Source: Streptomyces bacillaris (GTDB lineage: Bacteria > Actinomycetota > Actinomycetes > Streptomycetales > Streptomycetaceae). From it: a stretch of 64,000 nt of DNA. Each line of letters starts with the position of its first letter. Position 1 is the stretch's first letter. The notes beneath the pieces are model-generated. The model saw nothing but the letters and a program-made list of their open reading frames with translations, searched no databases and had not been told where the DNA came from. A program made the translations under genes and the position numbers. Location: assembly GCF_003268675.1 (NCBI RefSeq), contig NZ_CP029378.1:6262001-6326000 (forward strand), given 5' to 3'. Below, piece after piece: positions 30,159 to 38,978 of this stretch.

Positions 30159-32216
30159 ATGACGGCCGAGCTGGTCCGGGGGCAGAACCACACCTTGCCC
30201 CAGACCCGTCTGGAGATCCGGATCTCGGCGGGTTCACCCGTCGTGGCCGGTGCCACCCTCGCCGACGAGAGCGGTACGGTACGCGGCGCCGAGTGGGTCG
30301 CCCACCCCGGCGCCCACCGGCTCCCCGGCCTGGAGGTCTCCCGGCAGGCCGCGGCCGGCCACCGCCTCGCCGTCGACCTGGAGGCCCTGCCCGAGGCGGT
30401 GCACCGGGTCACCGTGCTGCTCGCCCTCCCGGTGGGCACCGGAGGACCGGCCAGGTTCGGCGCCACCGCCGCGCCCTTCGCCGCCGTCACCGGACTCGAC
30501 GGCACCGAGATCGCCACCTTCACGCTTACCGGTCTGGACGCCGAGACCGCCGTCAACGCCCTGGAGCTGTACCGCCGCCAGGGCGCCTGGAAGGTCCGGG
30601 CCGTCGGACAGGGGTACGCGACGGGGCTGGCCGGGATGCTCACCGACCAGGGCCTGCCGAGTGCCGCCGAGCTGGCCGCCACCATCCAGGAGGCGGTCGC
30701 CCGCTCCCTGGCCCGCTCGGTCGCCCCGCCACCGCCCCGCACCCCCGAGGCCGACCGCGTACGGCAGACGTCGGGCCCGCACGCACCGCCCCCTGCGCCG
30801 TCCGGCCCCACGACGCCGTCCGTCACCGGCATAAGCCCCGTCACCGGCACAAGCCCCGGCCCCGGCACGGGCCCTGCAACAGACCCGGCCACGCCCACCG
30901 CAGGCGCCCCCACCCCGGGCACACCCACCACACCGGCCCCGGGCACGCCCACCCCTGCCGCCGCGGGCACCACCGCCCCCACCGGCCCCATCAACTACGC
31001 GCACCCCCGGCGCCGGCCCAGCGCGCCGCCCGCCCCACCCGCGCCGCCGCCCACCCCGGCGCCCGCGCAGCCCGGGCAGGCGCCGCAGCCGGTGGCCGGG
31101 GACGCCACCGGCTGGTCGATGGACGAGCGGCTCTACAACCAGATCTGGGGGATGTTCGAGGACCTGGCCCGGGCCGTCGCCGCCTACCGCAGCGCCGTGG
31201 ACTTCGCCGAGTCCCGGATGGGCCAGGAGCTGGACCGCGCCCTCTCCGACCCGCGCAACCGGATCGGCGGCGCGGGCGACCGGGCCCGTGAGGAGGCCCG
31301 TGCCAAGCGCGACGAGCTGACGGCCCGGGCCCGGGAGGTCCTGGACCGGGACCTCGGCCAGCTGGCCGCCGAGGCCGCCGTCGTCGAGCCCGCGCTCCCG
31401 GCCGCGTACGCCGGTTGGGACAACCCCGTCTGGCACGCCCACCGCATCCCGATGGAGCTGCCGATGGCCCTGCGCCTGGGCGACCTCCATCTGCCCGAGC
31501 GCGCCGACCTGCGCATCCCGCTGCTGGTCCGGCTGCCGCTGGAGCGGGGGATGTGGGTGGACAGCGGGCGTACGGCCTCCGAGGCCGCCGCGCTCATGGA
31601 CGGCGACCGGCTCCGCCGCCAGGCGATGGAGACCGCGGTCCTGCACGCGGCCCGGCTGCTCTCGGTCTATCCGCCCGGGGAGTTCTCGGTGCACGTCATC
31701 GACCCGGCGGGCGCGGCGGCGGGCCCGCTCGCGCCGCTGGTCGACGCGGGCGTCCTCGCCGGGCCCCCGGCCGCCGGGGCGCAGGGGGTGGCCTCGGTCC
31801 TGGCCCACCTGACCCGCCGGGTGGACCTGGTGCAGATGGCGGTCCGGGCCGGTGCGGCCGACTCGCTCCCGCCGGACCTGGACACCGGCGAGCAGCTCCT
31901 GGTCGTCAACGACTTCCCGCACGGCTTCGACGACCGGGCCGTCACCCAGCTCCGCTACCTCGCCGACGAGGGCCCGGCCGTCGGTGTCCATCTGCTGATG
32001 GTGGCGGACCGCGAAGATGCGAGTGCGTACGGTCCGGTGCTGGACCCGCTGTGGCGTTCGCTGCTGCGGATCACCCCGGTCGCGGACAACCACCTCGCGG
32101 ACCCCTGGGTCGGTCACGCGTGGACATATGAGCCGCCGGTGGTGCCGCCGGGCAGCGGCGTCCTGGAACAGGTCCTCGCGGCGGTCACGACGGCCCGCAG
32201 AGCCGCCGGCCGCTGA
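30159..32216 (+). CDS. TerD-domain protein with degenerate FtsK/HerA-like C-terminal domain
   Basis: 685 residues from ATG 30159 behind GAGGGGGACA. Residues 1-165 are a TerD-like domain lacking the acidic DLDASAVLF calcium loop of the neighbour. Residues about 187-315 are a Pro/Thr/Gly linker with PTPGTPTTPAPGTPTP-type repeats. The C-terminal 370 residues resemble the P-loop translocase-like domains of Ter systems: a coiled AAYRSAVDFAESRMGQELDRAL region, DLRIPLLVRLPLERGMWVDSG, EQLLVVNDFPHGFDDRA and VGVHLLMVADRE. The Walker A lysine is absent (GMWVDSGRTASEAA) and the Walker B Asp reads Asn, so ATPase activity is doubtful. It may be a scaffold for Ter signalling. Confidence 0.7.
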   Translation: MTAELVRGQNHTLPQTRLEIRISAGSPVVAGATLADESGTVRGAEWVAHPGAHRLPGLEVSRQAAAGHRLAVDLEALPEAVHRVTVLLALPVGTGGPARFGATAAPFAAVTGLDGTEIATFTLTGLDAETAVNALELYRRQGAWKVRAVGQGYATGLAGMLTDQGLPSAAELAATIQEAVARSLARSVAPPPPRTPEADRVRQTSGPHAPPPAPSGPTTPSVTGISPVTGTSPGPGTGPATDPATPTAGAPTPGTPTTPAPGTPTPAAAGTTAPTGPINYAHPRRRPSAPPAPPAPPPTPAPAQPGQAPQPVAGDATGWSMDERLYNQIWGMFEDLARAVAAYRSAVDFAESRMGQELDRALSDPRNRIGGAGDRAREEARAKRDELTARAREVLDRDLGQLAAEAAVVEPALPAAYAGWDNPVWHAHRIPMELPMALRLGDLHLPERADLRIPLLVRLPLERGMWVDSGRTASEAAALMDGDRLRRQAMETAVLHAARLLSVYPPGEFSVHVIDPAGAAAGPLAPLVDAGVLAGPPAAGAQGVASVLAHLTRRVDLVQMAVRAGAADSLPPDLDTGEQLLVVNDFPHGFDDRAVTQLRYLADEGPAVGVHLLMVADREDASAYGPVLDPLWRSLLRITPVADNHLADPWVGHAWTYEPPVVPPGSGVLEQVLAAVTTARRAAGR

Positions 32217-32245
32217 TCACCGCACACCATCCTGACCTGCACATT

Positions 32246-32297
32246 TTGTCATATCTTTACTATTTTCTTTACCTATGCTTGGCCTTGCCTGTACTGT
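32246..32297 (+). promoter_or_regulatory. AT-rich promoter region of the TerC gene
   Basis: Bases 32241-32280 are strikingly A/T-rich for this genome. The best pairing I see is TTTACC (32268-32273), 18 bases, TACTGT (32292-32297), starting transcription near 32304, just before the riboswitch. Confidence 0.4.
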
Positions 32298-32304
32298 TCG
32301 GTCC

Positions 32305-32455
32305 ACGGAGGGGAGTACTCCTTACGCGACGTCCCGTCAGTACGGACCGTGACCGGTCCCGGGGCGTCGGCCCGGCGCGCATCCCGTGTCGCCAGGGTGG
32401 AAGAGACCTCCGGCAGCGACGACGCTGATCAGTAGCCGTAGCGAACTGCCGGAGG
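32305..32455 (+). promoter_or_regulatory. yybP-ykoY (manganese) riboswitch with SD-sequestering platform
   Basis: The conserved features of this class are present: GGGGAGTA near the 5' end (32310-32317), and GAGACCTCCGGC near the 3' end (32403-32414), with GC-rich hairpins between. The class senses Mn2+ and often controls TerC-family and other metal exporters. CCTCCGGCAG (32407-32416), part of the conserved 3' strand, is exactly complementary to CTGCCGGAGG (32446-32455), which contains the ribosome-binding site of the terC-like gene. Metal binding would thus free translation. Confidence 0.75.
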
Positions 32456-32459
32456 CGCA

Positions 32460-33479
32460 GTGGACGTTTCATGGACTCTTTGGGCTGTGACCATCATCGG
32501 TCTCTCCGCCCTGATCGCCGTCGACTTCTTCATCGGGCGCAAGCCCCATGACGTGTCGACCAAGGAAGCCGGGATCTGGACGGTCGTCTGGATCGCGCTG
32601 GCCGTTCTCTTCGGCCTCGGCCTGCTGGTGTTCGGCAACAGCCAGGCCTCCGGCGAGTTCTTCGCCGGATTCATCACCGAGAAGTCGCTGAGCGTCGACA
32701 ACCTCTTCGTCTTCGTCCTGATCATGGCGAAGTTCTCGGTGCCCTCGCACCTCCAGCAGCGGGTGCTGCTCATCGGTGTGCTGATCGCCCTGGTGCTCCG
32801 GGCGGTCTTCATCGCGGCCGGTGCCGCCGTGATCGCGAACTTCTCGTGGGTGTTCTACATCTTCGGCGCGTTCCTGATCTACACCGCCTGGAAGCTCATC
32901 CAGGAGGCGAGGGCCGGCGAGGAGGAAGAGGAGTTCGAGGAGAACCGTCTCCTCAAGTCGATCGAGAAGCGCTTCGGGGTCTCCGATCAGTACCACGGCA
33001 CGAAGCTCTTCATCCAGAAGCACGGCAAGCGCGTCATGACCCCGCTGATGGTGGTCATGCTCGCCATCGGCACCACCGACGTCCTGTTCGCGCTGGACTC
33101 GATCCCGGCGATCTTCGGCCTGACCCAGGACCCGTACATCGTCTTCACGGCCAACGCGTTCGCGCTGATGGGCCTGCGCCAGCTGTACTTCCTCATCGGC
33201 GGTCTGCTGAAGAAGCTGGTCCACCTCAGCTACGGCCTGTCGGTGATCCTCGGCTTCATCGGCGTCAAGCTGGTGCTGCACGCCCTGCACGAGTCCGGGG
33301 TGCACGTGCCCGAGATCTCCATCCCGTTCTCCCTCACCGTCATCTGCGGCGTCCTGGTGGTCACCACGATCACCAGCCTGATCGCCAACAAGAAGCAGGA
33401 GGCGGCCGAGGCCGAGGCGGCGGCCAAGGCGAAGAGCGTCGAGGCGACCGACGAGCAGCCGGAGAGCGTCAGCAGCTGA
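32460..33479 (+). CDS. TerC-family integral membrane protein
   Basis: 339 residues from GTG 32460, 5 bases after GGAGG. About eight or nine transmembrane helices carry the family signatures: FFIGRKPHDVSTKEA, EKSLSVDNLFVFVLIM (acidic metal-site motif), IFGAFLIYTAWKL, and GTTDVLFALDSIPAIFGLTQDP with FALMGLRQLYF. A Glu-rich cytoplasmic loop and an Ala/Glu/Lys tail flank the core. TerC proteins are linked to metal-ion export, notably manganese, which fits the Mn2+ riboswitch upstream. It sits next to two TerD genes. Confidence 0.95.
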   Translation: MDVSWTLWAVTIIGLSALIAVDFFIGRKPHDVSTKEAGIWTVVWIALAVLFGLGLLVFGNSQASGEFFAGFITEKSLSVDNLFVFVLIMAKFSVPSHLQQRVLLIGVLIALVLRAVFIAAGAAVIANFSWVFYIFGAFLIYTAWKLIQEARAGEEEEEFEENRLLKSIEKRFGVSDQYHGTKLFIQKHGKRVMTPLMVVMLAIGTTDVLFALDSIPAIFGLTQDPYIVFTANAFALMGLRQLYFLIGGLLKKLVHLSYGLSVILGFIGVKLVLHALHESGVHVPEISIPFSLTVICGVLVVTTITSLIANKKQEAAEAEAAAKAKSVEATDEQPESVSS

Positions 33480-33515
33480 CCCCGGGCCGCCCGGAGCGGC
33501 ACGGGGAACCACCGG

Positions 33516-33560
33516 CAGCGGCCGGGGCGGAACGGCGGAAGCCGTCCACCCCGGCCGCTG
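33516..33560 (+). terminator. Terminator after the TerC gene
   Basis: CAGCGGCCGGGG (33516-33527) pairs with CCCCGGCCGCTG (33549-33560), with an inner ACGGC/GCCGT extension. It lies 37 bases after the stop. Confidence 0.75.
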
Positions 33561-33577
33561 TGCGTGTAGGGGAGAGG

Positions 33578-33604
33578 GGCCCGGAGCCGCACCGGCTCCG
33601 GGCC
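33578..33604 (-). terminator. Terminator facing the MBL-fold gene
   Basis: GGCCCGGAGCC (33578-33588) pairs with GGCTCCGGGCC (33594-33604) around a 5-base loop. It is placed to end transcription of the minus-strand gene that stops at 33649. Confidence 0.75.
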
Positions 33605-33648
33605 GAAGGGGCCGGGGTCACCAGCCCCGGGCGCCGAGGAGCGGGCGG

Positions 33649-34305
33649 CTACCAGCCCCGCGCCCGCCACTCCGGCAGGTGCGGGCGCTCGGCGCCGAGG
33701 GTCGTGTCGTTGCCGTGGCCCGGGTAGACCCAGGTCTCGTCGGGGAGCCGGTCGAAGAGCTTCGTCTCGACGTCGTTCAGGAGGCTCGCGAAGGCCTCGG
33801 GGTCCTGGTGGGTGTTGCCGATCCCGCCGGGGAAGAGGCAGTCCCCGGTGAACAGGTGCGGGGCCCCGTGCGGGTCGTCGTAGACCAGGGCGATCGAGCC
33901 GGGGGTGTGACCGGTCAGATGGCGGGCGGTCAGCTCCACCCGGCCGACGGTGATCGTGTCACCGTCCTCCACGAGGACGTCCGTGGGGACCGGGATGCCC
34001 TCGGCGTCGTACCGGCCCGCGTACGTACGGGCGCCGGTGGCCGCCACCACCTCGGCCAGGGCCTGCCAGTGGTCGCCGTGGCGGTGGGTGGTGACGACGG
34101 ACGCGATGGAGTCGTCACCGATCAGGGAGAGCAGGGTGGCGGGCTCGGCCGCCGCGTCGATCAGGAGCTGCTCGCCGGTGGCCCGGCACCGCAGCAGATA
34201 GGCGTTGTTGTCCATTCCGCCGACAGCGACCTTGGAGATCATCAGATCCGCCAGTTCGTGCACGCTCGCCGGTCCGCCGACCTTCACCGCTCCGCTGTAC
34301 GTCAT
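33649..34305 (-). CDS. MBL-fold metallo-hydrolase (glyoxalase II-like)
   Basis: 218 residues from ATG 34305. The metal ligands are visible in order: THRHGDHW (HxHxDH), HLTGHTPGSIALV (third His), TGDCLFPGG (bridging Asp) and WVYPGHGND (last His). NAYLLR at the N terminus is typical of the hydroxyacylglutathione-hydrolase-like group; in an actinomycete a mycothiol or other thioester substrate is likely. TAGGGT lies 7 bases before the ATG, so the mRNA appears leaderless. Its divergent-side neighbour is a mycothiol-dependent-type enzyme on the same strand. Confidence 0.88.
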   Translation of the reverse strand: MTYSGAVKVGGPASVHELADLMISKVAVGGMDNNAYLLRCRATGEQLLIDAAAEPATLLSLIGDDSIASVVTTHRHGDHWQALAEVVAATGARTYAGRYDAEGIPVPTDVLVEDGDTITVGRVELTARHLTGHTPGSIALVYDDPHGAPHLFTGDCLFPGGIGNTHQDPEAFASLLNDVETKLFDRLPDETWVYPGHGNDTTLGAERPHLPEWRARGW

Positions 34306-34312
34306 ACGGATC

Positions 34313-34318
34313 ACCCTA
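34313..34318 (-). promoter_or_regulatory. -10 element TAGGGT, leaderless MBL-fold gene
   Basis: Reading the minus strand, TAGGGT ends exactly 7 bases before ATG 34305. Confidence 0.5.
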
Positions 34319-34333
34319 GGGCCTCTCGTTCGC

Positions 34334-35023
34334 CTACAGCGGGGGAAGGGCGGGCAGGGGGCCGCCGGTCACCGTCAGGGTGGAGCCGTCGCGGCGGCCG
34401 GCCAGCCAGCCGAGGAGGTCGGCCGCCGTGCCCCGTACCGACACGGCCGGGCCCTCCGCGCCGCCGCCCGTGGTCCAGGTCCGGCCGTCCTCGGCGGTCA
34501 CCCTGGTGGCGGGGACGTCCGGGTGGCCGGTGAAGCGGTCGGTGAGGAAGACGATCTCCCGCTCGGTGAAGCCGGCCGGCAGGTCCTCCAGCTCGTAGCC
34601 GACGTCCAGGTCGACGTGGTGGATCTCCAGCTCGATCAGCCGGCGGAAGGGGACCCGGGACGCGGAGTCCGTCACGCCGTTGCGCAGGGTGACCGTACGG
34701 GACCAGTCCGCCGGTTCGGCGGCCACGGCCTGGAAGCCGTCCGCGCTCTCCCGGAGGTCGGCCAGCTGCTCGGCCGGGGAGCGGGTGGCGCCGGAGGCGA
34801 TGTCGGCGTCCCGGGTTTCGCTGCTCGCGTACATCGGCAGCCCCCGGAGAACATTTCCGAGCGCGTCGGCGTTACGTGACAGGTGGGCCAGAACATGGCC
34901 CCGGCTCCATCCGGGCAGCCGCGACGGCTCGGCGAGTGCGGCCTCGTCCCACTTGCCCACTTCACCGAGCAGCCGATCGGTCGCTTCGCGTACAGCTCCC
35001 AGGTCATGCGCATGATCCATCAT
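34334..35023 (-). CDS. Maleylpyruvate-isomerase-family mycothiol-dependent enzyme
   Basis: 229 residues. The DinB-like MDMPI_N fold is recognisable from ATDRLLGEVGKWDEAALAEPSRLPGWSRGHVLAHLSRNADAL (metal-ligand His in HVLAHLSRNAD) and RLIELEIHHVDLDVGY (second and third His). The C-terminal part has the sterol-carrier-like VSVRGTAADLLGWLAGR. These proteins use mycothiol as a cofactor in isomerisation or S-transfer. The start at ATG 35023 is supported by TAGGCT exactly 7 bases upstream, implying a leaderless transcript. Confidence 0.87.
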   Translation of the reverse strand: MMDHAHDLGAVREATDRLLGEVGKWDEAALAEPSRLPGWSRGHVLAHLSRNADALGNVLRGLPMYASSETRDADIASGATRSPAEQLADLRESADGFQAVAAEPADWSRTVTLRNGVTDSASRVPFRRLIELEIHHVDLDVGYELEDLPAGFTEREIVFLTDRFTGHPDVPATRVTAEDGRTWTTGGGAEGPAVSVRGTAADLLGWLAGRRDGSTLTVTGGPLPALPPL

Positions 35024-35030
35024 GCGGCCG

Positions 35031-35036
35031 AGCCTA
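35031..35036 (-). promoter_or_regulatory. -10 element TAGGCT, leaderless mycothiol-type enzyme gene
   Basis: TAGGCT on the minus strand ends 7 bases before ATG 35023. Confidence 0.5.
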
Positions 35037-35199
35037 GCTCCGCCACCCGTTCGGGTGAAGGTGTCCCAGGGCGACCGTAAATCGAATGTGCGTGCTATAC
35101 GCTCGGAGGAGACAAAGCTTCCCCACCGCTGTGGCGCCCCCCATAACCTGGACCGGGGGCTCAGTTCCCCCGTCTCTCTCCAGAAAGGTGCGGACCGGC

Positions 35200-38199
35200 G
35201 TGGCCGACCGTCTCATCGTCCGTGGCGCGCGCGAGCACAACCTGAAGAACGTCTCGCTCGATCTCCCCCGTGACTCCCTCATCGTCTTCACCGGGCTCTC
35301 CGGGTCGGGCAAGTCGTCCCTCGCGTTCGACACGATCTTCGCCGAGGGCCAGCGGCGCTACGTGGAGTCCCTCTCCTCGTACGCCCGGCAGTTCCTCGGC
35401 CAGATGGACAAGCCGGACGTCGATTTCATCGAGGGTCTCTCCCCGGCCGTCTCCATCGACCAGAAGTCGACCTCGCGCAACCCGCGCTCGACGGTCGGCA
35501 CCATCACGGAGGTCTACGACTACCTCCGCCTGCTCTTCGCCCGGATCGGCAAGCCGCACTGCCCCGAGTGCGGCCGCCCCATCGCCCGCCAGTCGCCGCA
35601 GGCCATCGTGGACAAGGTCCTCGGCCTGCCCGAGGGCAGCCGCTTCCAGGTCCTCTCGCCGCTCGTCCGCGAGCGCAAGGGCGAGTTCGTCGACCTCTTC
35701 GCCGACCTCCAGACCAAGGGGTACAGCCGCGCCCGGGTCGACGGCGCCACCATCCAGCTCTCCGAGCCGCCCACGCTCAAGAAGCAGGAGAAGCACACCA
35801 TCGAGGTGGTCGTCGACCGCCTCACCGTCAAGGACAGCGCCAAGCGCCGCCTCACCGACTCGGTGGAGACCGCCCTCGGCCTCTCCGGCGGCATGGTCGT
35901 CCTCGACTTCGTCGACCTCCCCGAGGACGACCCCGAGCGCGAGCGGATGTATTCGGAGCACCTCTACTGCGCCTACGACGACCTCTCCTTCGAGGAGCTG
36001 GAGCCGCGCTCCTTCTCCTTCAACTCGCCCTTCGGCGCCTGCCCGGACTGCACCGGCATCGGCACCCGCATGGAGGTCGACCCGGAGCTGATCGTCCCGG
36101 ACGAGGAGAAGTCCCTCGACGAAGGGGCGATCCACCCCTGGTCCCACGGCCACACCAAGGAGTACTTCGGCCGGCTGATCGGCGCCCTCGCCAAGGCCCT
36201 CGGCTTCCGTACGGACATCCCCTGGGCCGGACTGCCTCAGCGCGCCAAGAAGGCCCTGCTCCACGGCCACAAGATCCAGACCGAGGTCCGCTACCGCAAC
36301 CGGTACGGGCGCGAGCGCGCCTACACCACGCCCGCCTTCGAGGGCGCGGTCCAGTTCGTCAAGCGGCGCCACACCGAGGCCGAGAGCGACTCCAGTCGCG
36401 AGCGCTTCGAGGGCTACATGCGCGAGGTGCCCTGCCCCACCTGTGAGGGCTCCCGGCTCAAGCCGATCGTCCTCGCGGTGACGGTGATGGAGAAGTCCAT
36501 CGCCGAGGTCTCCGCCATGTCGATCAGCGAGTGCGCCGAGTTCCTCGGCCGCCTCAAGCTGAACGCCCGCGACAAGAAGATCGCCGAGCGGGTCCTCAAG
36601 GAGGTCAACGAGCGGCTGAAGTTCCTGGTCGACGTCGGCCTGGACTACCTCTCGCTCAACCGCGCGGCCGGCACCCTCTCCGGCGGCGAGGCCCAGCGCA
36701 TCCGGCTGGCCACCCAGATCGGCTCCGGCCTGGTCGGCGTGCTGTACGTCCTGGACGAGCCGTCCATCGGCCTCCACCAGCGCGACAACCACCGGCTGAT
36801 CGAGACCCTGGTCCGCCTCCGCGACATGGGCAACACGCTCATCGTCGTCGAGCACGACGAGGACACCATCAAGGTGGCCGACTGGGTCGTCGACATCGGC
36901 CCCGGCGCCGGTGAGCACGGCGGCAAGGTCGTCCACTCCGGCTCGCTCAAGGAGCTGCTCTCCAACAAGGAGTCGGTCACCGGGCAGTATCTGTCCGGCA
37001 AGCGGTCCATCCCGACGCCGGACGTCCGCCGCCCGGTCGACCCGGCCCGCAGCCTCACCGTGCACGGTGCCCGCGAGAACAACCTCCACGACATCGACGT
37101 CTCCTTCCCGCTCGGCGTGCTCACCGCCGTCACCGGAGTCTCCGGCTCCGGGAAGTCGACCCTGGTCAACGACATCCTCTACACCCACCTGGCCCGCGAG
37201 CTGAACGGCGCCAAGTCGGTCCCCGGCCGCCACACCCGGGTCGACGGCGACGACCTCGTCGACAAGGTGGTCCACGTCGACCAGTCCCCGATCGGCCGGA
37301 CCCCCCGGTCCAACCCGGCGACGTACACCGGAGTCTTCGACCACGTCCGCAGGCTCTTCGCGGAGACGATGGAGGCGAAGGTGCGCGGCTATCTGCCGGG
37401 CCGCTTCTCCTTCAACGTCAAGGGCGGCCGCTGCGAGAACTGCTCCGGCGACGGCACCATCAAGATCGAGATGAACTTCCTGCCGGACGTCTACGTCCCG
37501 TGCGAGGTCTGCCACGGTGCGCGCTACAACCGGGAGACCCTGGAGGTCCACTACAAGGGCAAGTCCATCGCCGAGGTGCTGGACATGCCGATCGAGGAGG
37601 GCCTGGAGTTCTTCGAGGCCGTCCCGGCGATCGCCCGCCACCTCCGTACGCTCAACGACGTGGGTCTGGGGTACGTCCGGCTCGGCCAGTCCGCGCCGAC
37701 CCTCTCCGGCGGTGAGGCGCAGCGCGTCAAGCTGGCGAGCGAGCTGCAGAAGCGCTCCACCGGGCGCACGGTCTACGTCCTGGACGAGCCGACCACCGGT
37801 CTCCACTTCGAGGACATCAGCAAGCTGATCACCGTCCTCTCCGGCCTGGTCGACAAGGGCAACTCGGTGATCGTCATCGAGCACAACCTGGACGTCATCA
37901 AGACCGCGGACTGGGTCATCGACATGGGCCCCGAAGGGGGCAACGGCGGTGGCATGGTCGTGGCCGAGGGCACGCCGGAGCAGGTCGCCTCGGTCCCCGC
38001 CAGCCACACCGGGAAGTTCCTCCAGGGGATCCTGGACGCGGACCGGATCAGCGAAGCGGCGGTGCCGTCGGGGCGGGGTGCGGCCCGTAAGACCGCCACC
38101 GCCACCAAGAAGGCCGCGGCGGCCAAGTCCGCGGCGACCAAGAAGACGGCGGCCACCAAGGCCACCGCGAAGAAGGCGACGCGCGCCCGCAAGGCGTGA
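35200..38199 (+). CDS. uvrA: Excinuclease ABC subunit A
   Basis: 999 residues from GTG 35200, with AGAAAGGTG about ten bases before it. Two ABC ATPase halves: Walker A GLSGSGKSS (about 32-40) and GVSGSGKST (about 646), and signatures LSGGEAQRIRLA and LSGGEAQRVKLA. Zinc-binding Cys pairs are CPECGRPI, CPDCTG, CPTCEG, CENCSG and CEVCHG. UvrA dimers find DNA lesions and load UvrB. The C terminus carries an extra tail of about 35 residues made almost only of Lys, Ala and Thr (AAKSAATKKTAATKATAKK), resembling a histone H1-like DNA-binding tail. Upstream, TCGAATGTGCGTGCTA (35082-35097) is a weak LexA-box-like palindrome. Confidence 0.98.
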   Translation: MADRLIVRGAREHNLKNVSLDLPRDSLIVFTGLSGSGKSSLAFDTIFAEGQRRYVESLSSYARQFLGQMDKPDVDFIEGLSPAVSIDQKSTSRNPRSTVGTITEVYDYLRLLFARIGKPHCPECGRPIARQSPQAIVDKVLGLPEGSRFQVLSPLVRERKGEFVDLFADLQTKGYSRARVDGATIQLSEPPTLKKQEKHTIEVVVDRLTVKDSAKRRLTDSVETALGLSGGMVVLDFVDLPEDDPERERMYSEHLYCAYDDLSFEELEPRSFSFNSPFGACPDCTGIGTRMEVDPELIVPDEEKSLDEGAIHPWSHGHTKEYFGRLIGALAKALGFRTDIPWAGLPQRAKKALLHGHKIQTEVRYRNRYGRERAYTTPAFEGAVQFVKRRHTEAESDSSRERFEGYMREVPCPTCEGSRLKPIVLAVTVMEKSIAEVSAMSISECAEFLGRLKLNARDKKIAERVLKEVNERLKFLVDVGLDYLSLNRAAGTLSGGEAQRIRLATQIGSGLVGVLYVLDEPSIGLHQRDNHRLIETLVRLRDMGNTLIVVEHDEDTIKVADWVVDIGPGAGEHGGKVVHSGSLKELLSNKESVTGQYLSGKRSIPTPDVRRPVDPARSLTVHGARENNLHDIDVSFPLGVLTAVTGVSGSGKSTLVNDILYTHLARELNGAKSVPGRHTRVDGDDLVDKVVHVDQSPIGRTPRSNPATYTGVFDHVRRLFAETMEAKVRGYLPGRFSFNVKGGRCENCSGDGTIKIEMNFLPDVYVPCEVCHGARYNRETLEVHYKGKSIAEVLDMPIEEGLEFFEAVPAIARHLRTLNDVGLGYVRLGQSAPTLSGGEAQRVKLASELQKRSTGRTVYVLDEPTTGLHFEDISKLITVLSGLVDKGNSVIVIEHNLDVIKTADWVIDMGPEGGNGGGMVVAEGTPEQVASVPASHTGKFLQGILDADRISEAAVPSGRGAARKTATATKKAAAAKSAATKKTAATKATAKKATRARKA

Positions 38200-38203
38200 G
38201 CCG

Positions 38204-38245
38204 ATGGCGGTGGCCCCCTCCCGCCCGGGAAGGGGCCACCGCCAT
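38204..38245. terminator. Terminator after uvrA
   Basis: ATGGCGGTGGCCCC (38204-38217) pairs perfectly with 38232-38245; it begins 4 bases after the uvrA stop. Confidence 0.85.
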
Positions 38246-38428
38246 GTCCGGGAGGCGGGCCCGGCGGTGACCGGGCCCGGCCGCAGGCCGTCCGTTCCCC
38301 GCCGGTATCGTCGGTTCCGTCACCGATGGGGAACGGGTCGGCCGCGGCTCTCGTCCGTCGCCTCCCCGCCTGTCCGGAGACACCCGCACCATCCCGCCCC
38401 ACCCCGAACAACGATCCGTGGAGTCCGC

Positions 38429-38857
38429 ATGCCCGGCCTGCCCGCCGCCCGTCGTACCGTGCTGAAGGGCGCCGCGCTCGCCGGTGCCGCCGGGCTGGGG
38501 GCCGCTGCCTGCTCGACCGAGTCCAAGCTCGGTCACGCCAAGGAGCCCACGCCCACCGCCCCCGTCGCCCTCGGTGAGGCCTCCGAGGTGCCCGTCGGCG
38601 GTGCCAAGCTCTACCGCGAGCAGCGCCTCGTCGTCAGCTGCCCGGCCAAGGGCGAGTACAAGGCGTTCAGCGCCCAGTGCACCCACGGCGGCTGCGTCCT
38701 GACCAAGATCGAGGGCACCGAGGGCCACTGCGCCTGCCACGGCAGCCGGTTCGACACGACCACCGGCGAGGTCCTCCAGGGCCCGGCCACCGTGCCGCTG
38801 CCCGCCGTCCCGGTCACGGCCGAGGGCGGAAAGCTCGTCGCGGGCCCGGACGCCTGA
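38429..38857 (+). CDS. Exported Rieske [2Fe-2S] protein
   Basis: 142 residues from ATG 38429. The N terminus has a twin-arginine-like RRTVLKGAALAGAAGLGAAAC segment ending in a lipobox Cys, so it is probably a Tat-exported lipoprotein. The Rieske cluster ligands are CTHGGC and CACHGSRFD, both complete, followed by GEVLQGPATVPLPAVPV. It lacks a quinol oxidase partner nearby and is the small stand-alone type found in Streptomyces. Electron partner unknown. Confidence 0.9.
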   Translation: MPGLPAARRTVLKGAALAGAAGLGAAACSTESKLGHAKEPTPTAPVALGEASEVPVGGAKLYREQRLVVSCPAKGEYKAFSAQCTHGGCVLTKIEGTEGHCACHGSRFDTTTGEVLQGPATVPLPAVPVTAEGGKLVAGPDA

Positions 38858-38978
38858 GACCCCCGTCCGGCCCGCACGCCTGAGGCCACCTCCGTACGGC
38901 TCACGGCTCACGGCTCACAGCCCGGCCCCGCCGCATGCGGCCCGGCGGACCGGGCGCCGCCCCGCGCCCCCGGGGCCG

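Noticed and set aside
35082..35097. LexA (SOS) box upstream of uvrA
   Set aside because: Only about 9 of 12 informative positions match and the second half-site is poor; kept as a remark, not called.
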